Positions 25,963-34,792 of a stretch of DNA of 64,000 nucleotides are shown piece after piece (positions within the stretch are counted from its first letter, which is position 1; every line of letters begins with the position of its first letter). The notes beneath the pieces were generated by a model that ran no database searches, was not told the DNA's origin, and saw only the letters and a program-made list of their open reading frames with translations. Made by a program: the position numbers and the translations under genes. Source of the DNA: Propionibacteriaceae bacterium UBA7704. GTDB taxonomy: Bacteria > Actinomycetota > Actinomycetes > Propionibacteriales > Propionibacteriaceae. Where the stretch lies: NCBI GenBank assembly GCA_002482525.1, contig DLGC01000017.1, positions 260,680 through 324,679 on the forward strand, in the 5' to 3' direction.

Positions 25963-27546
25963 TCAGGCCGGACGCATCGCCGCTAGGTCATCGCTGACAG
26001 TGCTGATCGGCCGAAGACCGAACTCGCTGACCAAGACCTCGAGCACCTCTGGTGATACGAACGCCGGCAGCGTGGGTCCGAGGTAGATGTCTCGCACCCC
26101 GAGGGCCAACAGGCTCAGCAGGACGCAAACAGCCTTCTGCTCGTACCACGACAACACCAAGGACAACGGCAGGTCGTTGATACCCACACCGAGTGCCTCG
26201 GCCAAGGCCGAAGCGACCTTGACCGCAGAGTAGGCGTCGTTGCATTGGCCCATGTCCAACAGCCGAGGCAATCCACCGACGGTTCCCAACTGAAGGTCGT
26301 TGAAGCGGAACTTCCCGCAGGCCAGCGTCAGCACGATGCTGTCATCGGGAGTGCTCTCGACCAGGTTGGTGAAGTAGTTGCGCCCGTGCAGCGCACCGTC
26401 GCAGCCGCCCACCAGATAGATGTGCTTCAGCTCACCAGCCTGGATCGCGCCCAACACCACATCGGCCACGCCGAGCACCGCCTGGTGGCCGAAGCCGGTG
26501 GTCAACTGACTACCACCGTTGATACCGGTGAAGTCCTTCGGCTCCGACCAGCCGCCGAGTTCCTGGGCTTTGGCGATCACGGCGGAGAAGTCCTTGCTGC
26601 CGTCGGCGGACGCATCGACATGAGCCAGTCCGGGGAAGCCCACCACGGCGGTGGTGAAGATGTTGTCGGCATAGGAGGCCATCGGCGGCACCAGACAGTT
26701 GGTGGTGAACAGGAAGGCGCCCGGCACGCCGTCGAACTCCTTGCGCTGGTTCTGCCAGGCGGTTCCGAAATGACCCTTCAGGCAGGAGTAGGCGGCCAGT
26801 TCGGGATAGCCGTGGGCCGGGAGCATCTCGCCGTGAGTGTAGATGGCCACACCGGCGTCTTCACATTGCTCGGCGAGCATCTTCAGGTCGTGGAGATCAT
26901 GGCCGGAAACCACGATGAACGGGCCCGGCTGCACCTGCATGCTCACCGTGCTGGGCACCGGGTGGCCGTAGCTGCCGGTATTGGCCTCGTCGAGGAGTTC
27001 CAGGCAACGGAAGTTGATCAGGCCGAAGTCATGGATCAACTGCAGCCATTCACCGGTCTCGTGGGAGCGCGAGGCGGCGGCCATGCCGTTGATCAGCCAG
27101 GCTTCCACGGCGGCGTCACGGTAGCCGAGAACAGAGGCGTGGTAGGCGTAGGCCGCCATGCCGCGCAACCCCAGCACCAGCAGCGAACGCAATGAGGCCT
27201 CTGCACCGCCATCGGTGAAGATGGCGGCTGGGCCGCTGACCGCTTCCAGGGCCGTGTCGGCACCGGCGCTCAGCTCGCGCCGCACTGTGTCGATGTCGTC
27301 GGCCATGCGATCGCAGGCTGCAGCGTCGAAGTTCACATTGGTGACTGTGGCGAACAGCCCCTCCATGAAGATCGGAGCCAACTCGGCGAGGCGCTCGGTG
27401 CCTTCGGCGACGACGGCAAGGCGCATCAGCTCGTAGGTGATGCGGTCCTGAGCCGCTGCCGTCGGGATGTCCTTTCCACAGTTACTCACCTCCACACAGG
27501 CGGTGGTGCCGACAGTCTGCTCGCACTGAAAACAGAACATTCCCAT
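25963..27546 (-). CDS. hcp: Hydroxylamine reductase / hybrid cluster protein, class I
   Basis: Hybrid iron-sulfur-oxygen cluster enzyme that reduces NO or hydroxylamine in nitrosative defence. N-terminal cysteines 5, 8, 17 and 23 have CX2CX8CX5C spacing, typical of the anaerobe-type class I [4Fe-4S] form. Hybrid-cluster ligands are recognisable in SGHDLHDL, THGEMLPAHGY, TTNCLVPP, VGGCDGA, LACGKFRFN, GQCNDAY and WYEQKAV. 527 aa. No hcr reductase gene is adjacent. Divergent from a Crp/Fnr regulator across a region with a 16-bp palindrome. A second ATG (27540) is possible. Confidence 0.95.
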   Translation of the reverse strand: MGMFCFQCEQTVGTTACVEVSNCGKDIPTAAAQDRITYELMRLAVVAEGTERLAELAPIFMEGLFATVTNVNFDAAACDRMADDIDTVRRELSAGADTALEAVSGPAAIFTDGGAEASLRSLLVLGLRGMAAYAYHASVLGYRDAAVEAWLINGMAAASRSHETGEWLQLIHDFGLINFRCLELLDEANTGSYGHPVPSTVSMQVQPGPFIVVSGHDLHDLKMLAEQCEDAGVAIYTHGEMLPAHGYPELAAYSCLKGHFGTAWQNQRKEFDGVPGAFLFTTNCLVPPMASYADNIFTTAVVGFPGLAHVDASADGSKDFSAVIAKAQELGGWSEPKDFTGINGGSQLTTGFGHQAVLGVADVVLGAIQAGELKHIYLVGGCDGALHGRNYFTNLVESTPDDSIVLTLACGKFRFNDLQLGTVGGLPRLLDMGQCNDAYSAVKVASALAEALGVGINDLPLSLVLSWYEQKAVCVLLSLLALGVRDIYLGPTLPAFVSPEVLEVLVSEFGLRPISTVSDDLAAMRPA

Positions 27547-27634
27547 AGGTGTTCTGGCCTTTCCGGTAGGGACTATTGCCGCTGACTGCGGCGTCGTTCG
27601 TGCGCAACGGTAGGGTCAGGTCTTTGGGCACGTC

Positions 27635-27650
27635 TGTTGCCGGGGCAACA
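27635..27650. promoter_or_regulatory. Crp/Fnr-type palindrome in the hcp/regulator gap
   Basis: TGTTGCC-GG-GGCAACA, a 16-bp inverted repeat with the 5-6-5 geometry of Crp-type sites. It ends 13 bp before the regulator ATG, overlapping its probable leader, and lies about 90 bp upstream of hcp. It is the natural candidate operator for the divergently encoded regulator. Confidence 0.65.
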
Positions 27651-27663
27651 CTTTGGAGGAGCG

Positions 27664-28377
27664 ATGGGAATCACTGCGGTCGGTGATCTGACGCAGGCCT
27701 CCGCCGATGAGGATGCCTTCCTGGCATCGGTGCTCGGGCAGGGGCTCACCGCCGGCGACCTCGGGCTATTGATCCGCCAGGGTTACGTCCGACTCTTCTC
27801 GGCCGACGCGGGTGATCGAGTCGCACTCCGAGCCGCGGCCCAGGCTTCGTTCTTCGTGGTGCTGTCCGGCCGCCTCCAGGTGGTGCGCACCCGCACCGAT
27901 GGCAGCCGCCACATCATCGACGTGGTCGATGCCGGCGGGGCCTGCGGCGCGGTGACTGCCTTCGCGCCGTCACCGCGATGGCCGGCCGATGTTCATGCCG
28001 CTGCACCGGTACGCCTGCTGGAAGTCGGCACTCGACCGTTGCTGAGCACCGATGCTCCCGAACCGCTGCGACAAGTGCTCTTGCAGAACTGTGTGCGCCT
28101 GCTCGCCGAGCGGGCTCGCAACTTGAATGCCCGCGGTGAGCTGCTGGGACGCCGCTCGTTGCGCGCTCGACTGGCCTTCTACCTGATTCGGCATGCCGAT
28201 GAGGCAGGGGTGGTCGCCGGAACGTTGACCCGGCAGGAGTTGGCCGACCATCTGCAGGTGTCCCGAGCATCGATGACACGCGAGCTAGGACGCATGGTCG
28301 ACGCCGGACTGATCTCGATCGACGGGCGGGCCTTCCGGCTTCGCGACCGGGCCGCTGTTTCGGCGCTGGCCCGCTGA
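27664..28377 (+). CDS. Crp/Fnr-family transcriptional regulator
   Basis: 237 aa: cyclic-nucleotide-binding-like beta barrel (about 20-130), a dimerisation helix, and a winged HTH whose recognition part is LTRQELADHLQVSRASMTREL. It lacks the N-terminal cysteine cluster of Fnr, so it is not an obvious oxygen sensor. Context (divergent hcp) suggests an HcpR-like nitrosative-stress regulator. GGAGGA three bases before the ATG fixes the start. Confidence 0.85.
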   Translation: MGITAVGDLTQASADEDAFLASVLGQGLTAGDLGLLIRQGYVRLFSADAGDRVALRAAAQASFFVVLSGRLQVVRTRTDGSRHIIDVVDAGGACGAVTAFAPSPRWPADVHAAAPVRLLEVGTRPLLSTDAPEPLRQVLLQNCVRLLAERARNLNARGELLGRRSLRARLAFYLIRHADEAGVVAGTLTRQELADHLQVSRASMTRELGRMVDAGLISIDGRAFRLRDRAAVSALAR

Positions 28378-28386
28378 TTCACTCGG

Positions 28387-28392
28387 TAAGGT
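28387..28392 (+). promoter_or_regulatory. Leaderless -10 element of deoA
   Basis: TAAGGT, six bases (CAAGCC), then the deoA ATG. It is nearly identical to the clgR arrangement. Confidence 0.6.
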
Positions 28393-28398
28393 CAAGCC

Positions 28399-29685
28399 AT
28401 GAGTACCGCCAATGCCTACGACGCCGTTGAGCTGATCCGCACCAAACGCGATGGACATCGCCTCGAACCCGCAGCGATTCGCTGGCTGATCGACGCCTAC
28501 ACCGCTGGCGCCGTCAGCGATGAGCAGATGTCAGCAATGGCGATGGCGATCTTCTTCCAGGGCCTCGACCGGGACGAGCTCGTGGAGTGGACCCAGGCGA
28601 TGATCGCCACCGGCGAGCGCATGGACTTCTCCTCGTTGGACCGCCCCACGGTCGACAAACACTCCACCGGCGGTGTCGGCGACAAGATCACACTCCCGCT
28701 GGCACCCTTGGTCGCTGCCTGTGGCGCGGCCGTGCCTCAGCTCAGCGGTCGCGGCCTGGGTCACACCGGCGGAACCTTGGACAAGCTGGAGGCCATTCCC
28801 GGCTGGCGGGCGTCGCTGAGCAACGCCGAAATGCTGAATCAGCTCAATTCGATCGGTGCGGTGATCTGTGCCGCTGGCGCCGGTTTGGCCCCGGCAGACA
28901 AGAAGCTCTACGCGTTGCGTGACGTCACCGCCACCGTCGAGTCGATTCCGATGATCTCGGCGTCCATCATGAGCAAGAAAATCGCCGAGGGCACCGCCTC
29001 CCTGGTGCTGGACGTCAAGACCGGTTCGGGAGCTTTCATGAAGACGCGCGAGGACTCCCGAAACCTCGCCACCACCATGGTCGAGATTGGCAAGGGCGCC
29101 GGAGTGAACACGGTGGCCCTGATCACCGACATGAATGCGCCGCTGGGTCGCAGCGCCGGAAACGGCGTCGAGGTCGCCGAATCCGTGGAAGTGCTGGCCG
29201 GCGGCGGGCCCTCCGATGTCGTCGAACTCACGGTGGCGCTGGCCCGCGAGATGCTGAGCTGCGCCGGGATCGACACCGATCCTGCCGAAGTTCTGGCCTC
29301 CGGCAAGGCGATGGACACCTGGAAAGCAATGATCCGCGCCCAGGGCGGTGACCCGGACGCTGCGCTGCCCGCGCCTCGGCACACCGAGGTCATCACCGCC
29401 GAGGCCGACGGCTACCTGACCGATCTGGACGCGATGGCTGTCGGCCTGGCGGCTTGGCGGCTGGGTGCAGGTCGGGCCAAGCAGGGCGATCCGGTCCAGG
29501 CTGCCGCTGGGGTGAGCTGGCATGTCGGTATTGGGGATCCGGTGCGCGCAGGGCAGCCGCTGTTCTCGCTGTACACCGACACCGAAGACCGCATCGAGCG
29601 GGCTCGGCAGGCCCTGGATACCGCTGCCACGATCGGTTCACAGCCGGTGTCGGCCAGGCCGGTCGTGCTGGAGCGCATCAGCTAA
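28399..29685 (+). CDS. deoA: Thymidine phosphorylase
   Basis: Phosphorolysis of thymidine (and probably other pyrimidine nucleosides) for salvage. Phosphate-binding signature KHSTGGVGDK at 87-96 and the SGRGLGHTGGTLDKLE signature follow the family exactly. 428 aa. It converges with the DUF1707 gene, overlapping by 4 bp. Monocistronic, 21 bp after the Crp/Fnr gene. Confidence 0.94.
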   Translation: MSTANAYDAVELIRTKRDGHRLEPAAIRWLIDAYTAGAVSDEQMSAMAMAIFFQGLDRDELVEWTQAMIATGERMDFSSLDRPTVDKHSTGGVGDKITLPLAPLVAACGAAVPQLSGRGLGHTGGTLDKLEAIPGWRASLSNAEMLNQLNSIGAVICAAGAGLAPADKKLYALRDVTATVESIPMISASIMSKKIAEGTASLVLDVKTGSGAFMKTREDSRNLATTMVEIGKGAGVNTVALITDMNAPLGRSAGNGVEVAESVEVLAGGGPSDVVELTVALAREMLSCAGIDTDPAEVLASGKAMDTWKAMIRAQGGDPDAALPAPRHTEVITAEADGYLTDLDAMAVGLAAWRLGAGRAKQGDPVQAAAGVSWHVGIGDPVRAGQPLFSLYTDTEDRIERARQALDTAATIGSQPVSARPVVLERIS

Positions 29686-30272
29686 CCGCGACCGCTACGG
29701 CCGACCTGGCGAGCGTGCATCCGTTGCTGGGCTGCAGCAGCGCGGCGTAGTTCCCGGCGGGTGCCGTAGCGCACTCGCAGATTCCCCATAGCCAAAGAAC
29801 CGCGCAACACCAGCACCGGGCATCCCGGCGCGGGTTGGTTCGACACCCGAACCCTGACCTTGCCCATGCCAGCACCGACCCGGTCAGCATCTACCGCCCA
29901 TCCGTCGGGCAGCACCAGTTTCACGTTGCCCATTGCTCCGCTGATCTCCACCCAGATCACCGGCGTCGAAGCCTGTGCCTGCAGGAAGTCCAGGCGAACA
30001 TTGCTGGCCTTGGCTTGGATGTGCAGGTGGGGCGGAACCGCCCAGACGCCGGTCCGACTCTGCGCCGACCAACCCGCAGAGATCACCATCGGGTCATCGT
30101 CGCGATAGCCGGCTGCGGTGTAGCCGTGATGCGCCAGGGCCAGTGCTGACGCATCACCGGCGTCGAGTGCGGCGAGTTGGCTGTCCAAGTCCGAGGGGTC
30201 GATCAGACCTTGCTCGGCCAGACTGCGCAGCCGCGCCCGCGCCGCGTCGCGGTCCAAGGGTTCTAGGCTCAT
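29682..30272 (-). CDS. DUF1707 domain protein
   Basis: 196 aa. An N-terminal DUF1707 helix-turn-helix-like segment (EPLDRDAARARLRSLAEQGLID), then a beta-rich C-terminal half resembling cell-wall-active antibiotic response (LiaF-type) domains. No transmembrane helix between them, so it is probably cytosolic. Function unknown. ATG at 30272 chosen for the leaderless -10. A GTG 11 codons upstream is open. Confidence 0.75.
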   Translation of the reverse strand: MSLEPLDRDAARARLRSLAEQGLIDPSDLDSQLAALDAGDASALALAHHGYTAAGYRDDDPMVISAGWSAQSRTGVWAVPPHLHIQAKASNVRLDFLQAQASTPVIWVEISGAMGNVKLVLPDGWAVDADRVGAGMGKVRVRVSNQPAPGCPVLVLRGSLAMGNLRVRYGTRRELRRAAAAQQRMHARQVGRSGRG

Positions 30273-30279
30273 GGTGACG

Positions 30280-30285
30280 AGCTTA
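30280..30285 (-). promoter_or_regulatory. Leaderless -10 element of the DUF1707 gene
   Basis: TAAGCT on the minus strand, seven bases (CGTCACC), then ATG at 30272. Confidence 0.6.
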
Positions 30286-30317
30286 GGCCGGTCCGATTCG
30301 CCCACACTGCGGCGAGG

Positions 30318-31901
30318 TCAGTCGCGGGCGACCAGACCCCAGCGGTAGGCGTCGTACAACGCCTCCCAGGACGCCTCGATGACGTTGGTGCCGACACCGA
30401 CCGTGGTCCAGGTGCGATTGCCGTCGGTCATGTCGATCAAGGTTCGCACGATCGCATCGGTGCCGTGGCCCTGATCCAGGATGCGCACCTTGAAGTCGGT
30501 CAGTTCGAAGTCCTCGACCTGCGGGTAGGCCGAGCGAAGCGCGCCGCGCAACGCCACGTCCAAAGCGTTCAAAGGGCCGTGGCCCTCGCCGACCAGGTGA
30601 CGCACCACGCCCTTGGCGCGCAGCTTCACCGTCGCCTCGGAATCGCCCTCGGGTTTCATCTCGTGACCGGTGATGACCCGCCAACTGATGACCTCGAAGA
30701 ACTCCTCCAGCAGGCCCAGCTCGGAGCGCAGCAGCAGCTCGAAGCTGGCATCGGCCGACTCGTAGGAGTAGCCGTCCATCTCGCGTGCCTTCACCGTGTC
30801 GGTCACCTGGGCGGCCAGATCGCGGTTGGACAGGTCGTAGCCCAGCTCGGAGCCCTTGATCTGGATGTTGGCTCGTCCGGCCATATCCGAGACCAGCATG
30901 CGCATGTCGTTCCCGACCAGGGTCGGATCGATGTGCTGGTAAAGGTTGGCATCCACCTTGATCGCTGAGGCATGCAGCCCGGCCTTGTGGGCGAACGCCG
31001 AGGCCCCCACGTAGGCCTGGCGCGTGTTCAGCGGCACATTGGTGACCCCGGCGACCGCATGACTGATTCGAGTGGCGTCAGCCAGCTGTTCGGGTTCGAC
31101 CAGGTGCCAGCCATATTTCAACTGCAAGTTCGCCAGCACGGTGATCAGATCGGCATTTCCGGTGCGCTCACCGTGACCGTTGATAGTGCCCTGGAAATGC
31201 ATGGCGCCGGCGTCGACGGCTGCCAGCGTATTGGCCACCGCGCACCCGGTGTCGTTGTGGCAGTGGATGCCCAAATCCACCCCGATCGCGCTGGCGGCCG
31301 AGACGATATCGCCCATCTGGGCGGGCAGCATGCCGCCGTTGGTGTCGCACAAAACGACCACCTCGGCGCCTGCGTCAGCGGCAGTGCGCACCACGTCGAG
31401 GGCGTATTCGGGATTGGCCTGGTAGCCGTTGAAGAAGTGCTCGGCGTCGACGAAGACCCGACGTCCGTTGGCGACCAGGTGACGCACCGTGTCGGCCACC
31501 ATCTCCAGGTTCTCGGCCAGGGTGGTCCGCAGTGCCCTCAGCACGTGTTCGTCATGGCTCTTGGCCACGATGCAGACCACCTCGGTGCGGGCATCGATCA
31601 GCGCTTGCACCTGTGGATCCTCGGCGGCCGTGGTGCCCGCCTTGCGGGTGGCTCCGAAGGCGACCAGCTTCGCGTTCTGCAACTCCAGCTGGCCCTCGGC
31701 GGCCGCGGCAAAGAAGGCGGTGTCGTTCGGGTTCGCCCCCGGCCAGCCGCCTTCAATGAAGCTGATCCCCAACTCGTCCAAGTAGCGGGCGATCTTCAGC
31801 TTGTCGCTGACATTGAGCTGCAGGCCTTCCTGCTGGGCACCGTCGCGCAGGGTGGTGTCGTAGACGTGGAAGACGTCCGGGGTGGCAGACAGAAGGGTCA
31901 T
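30318..31901 (-). CDS. cimA: Citramalate synthase
   Basis: Condenses pyruvate and acetyl-CoA to citramalate, feeding 2-oxobutyrate for isoleucine without threonine. LeuA-like TIM barrel with DTTLRDGAQQEG at 15-26, metal ligands in GIHCHNDTG and GTINGHGERTGNADL, and the C-terminal LeuA regulatory domain (about 400-527) that carries isoleucine feedback control. Start MTLLSATPD with AAGG seven bases upstream. 527 aa. Confidence 0.93.
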   Translation of the reverse strand: MTLLSATPDVFHVYDTTLRDGAQQEGLQLNVSDKLKIARYLDELGISFIEGGWPGANPNDTAFFAAAAEGQLELQNAKLVAFGATRKAGTTAAEDPQVQALIDARTEVVCIVAKSHDEHVLRALRTTLAENLEMVADTVRHLVANGRRVFVDAEHFFNGYQANPEYALDVVRTAADAGAEVVVLCDTNGGMLPAQMGDIVSAASAIGVDLGIHCHNDTGCAVANTLAAVDAGAMHFQGTINGHGERTGNADLITVLANLQLKYGWHLVEPEQLADATRISHAVAGVTNVPLNTRQAYVGASAFAHKAGLHASAIKVDANLYQHIDPTLVGNDMRMLVSDMAGRANIQIKGSELGYDLSNRDLAAQVTDTVKAREMDGYSYESADASFELLLRSELGLLEEFFEVISWRVITGHEMKPEGDSEATVKLRAKGVVRHLVGEGHGPLNALDVALRGALRSAYPQVEDFELTDFKVRILDQGHGTDAIVRTLIDMTDGNRTWTTVGVGTNVIEASWEALYDAYRWGLVARD

Positions 31902-31984
31902 CGGCAAACCTTGCAGTAGACGGGCATTATCGGAGGAGTCTGCCCTGCTCACCGCGTGTTACTGGCGTGTTTCACGCGCTGAGA

Positions 31985-32023
31985 CCCGGTCGCGACCGCC
32001 GGACCGCATCGGTCGCGACCGGG
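31985..32023 (-). terminator. ilvE terminator hairpin
   Basis: CCCGGTCGCGACCG and its exact complement form a 14-bp stem with an 11-nt loop, 10 bp past the ilvE stop. A small GCGTG/CACGC hairpin follows. There is no U-tract. Confidence 0.65.
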
Positions 32024-32032
32024 CTGCAGAGG

Positions 32033-33115
32033 TCACACCACGCGGTGCAACCAGCCTCGGGTGTCCTCGGCGCGTCCGTACTGGATGTCCAAGATGGCCT
32101 GTCGAATCGCCAGGGTGCGCTCGCTTCCGGCAGGAAGAGTCCAGGCTCCGGCCTCGGAACGGAAGGCGCCGATCGGAGTGACCACCGCCGCGGTTCCGCA
32201 GGAGAAGGCCTCCACCACGGTGCCGTCGGCGATGCCGTCAAACAGCTCGTTGGGCGCAATACGGCGTTCCTCGGTGGCCAGCCCCAGGTCGGCAGCCACT
32301 TCCAGGATCGATGAACGGGTGATGCCCTCCAAGATGGTGCCGGTCAACGCCGGGGTGATCAGGCGTCCGTCGGCAGTCACCAAGAAGACGTTCATGCCCC
32401 CCAGTTCTTCGAGCCGGTCCTTGCCGGCGGCTTCGATGAACAGCACCTGGGAACAGCCGTGCTCATAGCCTTCGTATTGCGCGATCAGTGAGGCTGCGTA
32501 GTTGCCGCCGCACTTGGCGGCGCCGGTTCCGCCGATGCCGGCACGGGCATAGCGGTCGGTAACCCAGATGTCGACAGGCTTCACGCCGCCGGCGAAATAC
32601 GGCCCCGACGGTGAAGCGATCACACTGAAGGTGACCCGCTCTGCGGCACGCACCCCCAAGAACACCTCGTCGGCGAACATGAACGGACGCAGGTAGAGAC
32701 TCTTCTCACCTTCACTGTCGGGCACCCAGTGCTCGTCGACGCGAACCAGTTCCACGACGGCGTTGATGAAATCGTCCACCGGCAGCTCCGGCAGCATCAT
32801 GCGCGCGGCCGAGGTCTGAAAGCGGCGCGCGTTCGCCTCAGCGCGGAACAGGTGGATCGAGCCGTCGGCATGTCGATAGGCCTTCAGACCCTCGAAGACC
32901 TCTTGGGCGTAGTGCAGCACTGCACCGGCCGGGTCGATCTGGAATGGGCCATAGGGACGAATCGCCGCATCGCCCCATCCGCCGCCGCTGGTCCAGGTGG
33001 CTACCGCCATGTGGTCGGTGAATTTGGCGCCGAAACCCGGGTCGGCCAAGACCTCGGCGACCTCGGCCAAGCTACTGGGATTCGGGTGGGGAGTCAGTGG
33101 GTACTGCAGCGACAT
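32033..33115 (-). CDS. ilvE: Branched-chain amino-acid aminotransferase
   Basis: Final transamination to valine, isoleucine and leucine. Fold-type IV PLP enzyme with Lys201 in GTGAAKCGGNYAAS and the EVFEGLKAYR and SCGTAAVVTPI motifs. 360 aa from MSLQYPLTPHP. The longer open frame is not conserved, and TACCAT six bases before this ATG supports it. Divergent from leuB. Confidence 0.95.
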   Translation of the reverse strand: MSLQYPLTPHPNPSSLAEVAEVLADPGFGAKFTDHMAVATWTSGGGWGDAAIRPYGPFQIDPAGAVLHYAQEVFEGLKAYRHADGSIHLFRAEANARRFQTSAARMMLPELPVDDFINAVVELVRVDEHWVPDSEGEKSLYLRPFMFADEVFLGVRAAERVTFSVIASPSGPYFAGGVKPVDIWVTDRYARAGIGGTGAAKCGGNYAASLIAQYEGYEHGCSQVLFIEAAGKDRLEELGGMNVFLVTADGRLITPALTGTILEGITRSSILEVAADLGLATEERRIAPNELFDGIADGTVVEAFSCGTAAVVTPIGAFRSEAGAWTLPAGSERTLAIRQAILDIQYGRAEDTRGWLHRVV

Positions 33116-33121
33116 AGGCGC

Positions 33122-33127
33122 ATGGTA
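33122..33127 (-). promoter_or_regulatory. Leaderless -10 element of ilvE
   Basis: TACCAT on the minus strand, six bases (GCGCCT), then the ilvE ATG. Confidence 0.55.
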
Positions 33128-33171
33128 GCGCTTCTGGTGAGACGAATCTGTCCGGTCAGCGGTCGCCACGG

Positions 33172-33177
33172 TAGCCT
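33172..33177 (+). promoter_or_regulatory. Leaderless -10 element of leuB
   Basis: TAGCCT, seven bases (CGCGCGA), then the leuB GTG at 33185. It lies 45 bp from the divergent ilvE -10, so both promoters share a very short region. Confidence 0.55.
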
Positions 33178-33184
33178 CGCGCGA

Positions 33185-34255
33185 GTGAATGAACACAACA
33201 ACGCTGGCAAGCTGGTGATCTCGGTCGTCGCAGGTGACGGAATTGGGCCCGAAGTGGTCGCCGAGGGACTCAAAGTACTGACCGCCGCAGTCGGATCCGA
33301 CGCCATCGATTTCGTGCACCACGATCTGGGTGCCGAACGCTGGCAGCGCACCGGCGAGGTACTTCCCGAGGCGGAAATGGAAACACTCGCCGCAAGCGAT
33401 GCAATCCTGCTGGGCGCGGTGGGTGCTGCGCCGGGATCACAAGCGGTGCCTTCGGGACTGTTGGAGCGCGGCTTGCTGTTGAAGCTGCGCTTTGCGTTCG
33501 ATCACTACGTCAATCTGCGTCCCTCGAAGCTGTATCCGGGGCTGCCCACTCCCCTGGCCGAGTCGGTCACCGGACGTGGCCCGATCGATTTCGTGGTGGT
33601 GCGCGAAGGCACCGAGGGGCTGTACTGCGGCAACGGCGGCGTGGTCCGTCAGGGCACCGAGTTCGAGATCGCCAACGAACTCAGCGTGAACACCGCCCAT
33701 GGCGTGGAGCGGGTCATTCGGGACGCCTTCGCCCGAGCCGAGAAGCGCCGCAAGCACGTGACGATGGTTCACAAGCACAATGTGCTGGTCAACGCCGGCG
33801 GCCTGTGGAACCGGCTGTTCGCCGCCGTCGCGGCGGAGCACCCCGAGGTGACAACCGACTACCTGCACGTCGACGCAGCCACCATCGCACTGGTTCAGGA
33901 TCCGCAGCGCTTCGACGTGATGGTCACCGACAACCTGTTCGGCGATATCCTCACCGACCTCGCAGCTGCCGTGACCGGTGGCATCGGCCTGGCCGCCAGC
34001 GCCAACATCAACCCCGAGGGCGCCTTCCCGTCCATGTTCGAGCCGGTGCATGGCTCGGCCCCCGACATTGCCGGTCAGGGCATCGCGGATCCGACGGCCA
34101 CCATCTTGAGCACTGCGCTGCTGTTGGATCACCTCGGACGCAGCGCCGACGCCCGGCGCATCGAGGCGGCTGTTGACGCTGATCTCGCCGAGCGGGGCGA
34201 CTCCAAGCGCTCGACCACCACGGTCGGTGACGAGATCGCCGCACGGCTGGCCTGA
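33185..34255 (+). CDS. leuB: 3-isopropylmalate dehydrogenase
   Basis: NAD-dependent oxidative decarboxylation of 3-isopropylmalate in leucine synthesis. Motifs: GDGIGPEVV near residue 20, LLLKLRFAFDHYVNLRP arginine cluster, DNLFGDILTDLAA metal site, EPVHGSAPDIAGQGIADPTA. 356 aa. The GTG at 33185 is preferred. The ATG five bases later is out of frame, and the open frame upstream is only the antisense of ilvE. Confidence 0.94.
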   Translation: MNEHNNAGKLVISVVAGDGIGPEVVAEGLKVLTAAVGSDAIDFVHHDLGAERWQRTGEVLPEAEMETLAASDAILLGAVGAAPGSQAVPSGLLERGLLLKLRFAFDHYVNLRPSKLYPGLPTPLAESVTGRGPIDFVVVREGTEGLYCGNGGVVRQGTEFEIANELSVNTAHGVERVIRDAFARAEKRRKHVTMVHKHNVLVNAGGLWNRLFAAVAAEHPEVTTDYLHVDAATIALVQDPQRFDVMVTDNLFGDILTDLAAAVTGGIGLAASANINPEGAFPSMFEPVHGSAPDIAGQGIADPTATILSTALLLDHLGRSADARRIEAAVDADLAERGDSKRSTTTVGDEIAARLA

Positions 34256-34267
34256 GCCTTCCTGCGA

Positions 34268-34314
34268 CCACAGCGACCGGCCGCCTCACTCAAGAGGTCG
34301 TCCGGTCGCTGTGG
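34268..34314 (+). terminator. leuB terminator hairpin
   Basis: CCACAGCGACCGG and its exact complement form a 13-bp stem with a 21-nt loop that itself contains CCTC/GAGG. It starts 13 bp after the leuB stop. No U-tract. Confidence 0.6.
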
Positions 34315-34398
34315 TGGTGGCCGGACGTGGTTGAGATATTCGAACCCCAGGACTGAACCCTGTTCTCGGATGTTGCTAGGCTGCCTGCGGAGGTCGTC

Positions 34399-34788
34399 AT
34401 GAGTTGGCAACAGTATCCGCAACCCGCGCAGTACGGGGTTACCCCCGTAGCCATCACTGACCAGGAGCAACCCAGCACGGCATTGGTGGTCGTCGCCTGG
34501 GTTCTGACCGCCTTCACCAGCCTGTATCTGCTGCCGTGGGCGATCGCAGCGACCCGCGGCAAGCGCGACCAGGTGGGCATCTTGCTCATCAACCTGCTGC
34601 TGGGTTGGACCGTGATCGGCTGGATCGTGGCTTTGGTGCTGTCACTGCTCAACCATCGACCGATCGCGGTCGTCCCCGTGCCGGTGGCTGCGCTGCCCGC
34701 CGCTCCCCTGCCCGGTTGGTATCCCAACCCCAATGGCCCCGGCCAGCGTTACTGGAACGGCCACGCTTGGACCGATCAGCTCGCCTGA
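34399..34788 (+). CDS. Small membrane protein with superinfection-immunity-like and DUF2510 domains
   Basis: 129 aa. Two hydrophobic helices (about 28-52 and 60-84) in the pattern of the Imm/superinfection-immunity family, then a C-terminal DUF2510 module ending PGWYPNPNGPGQRYWNGHAWTDQL. Function unknown. DUF2510 modules are common on actinobacterial membrane proteins. GGAGG five bases before the ATG. Converges with the P-type ATPase gene, 4 bp apart. Confidence 0.75.
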   Translation: MSWQQYPQPAQYGVTPVAITDQEQPSTALVVVAWVLTAFTSLYLLPWAIAATRGKRDQVGILLINLLLGWTVIGWIVALVLSLLNHRPIAVVPVPVAALPAAPLPGWYPNPNGPGQRYWNGHAWTDQLA

Positions 34789-34792
34789 GCGA

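Noticed and set aside
32729..33184. N-terminal extension of leuB into the ilvE region
   Set aside because: The open frame is the antisense of ilvE. LeuB homology and the leaderless -10 place the start at 33185.
33116..33322. N-terminal extension of ilvE
   Set aside because: It runs across the leuB start on the opposite strand, has no branched-chain aminotransferase homology, and the ATG at 33115 has a -10 at leaderless distance.
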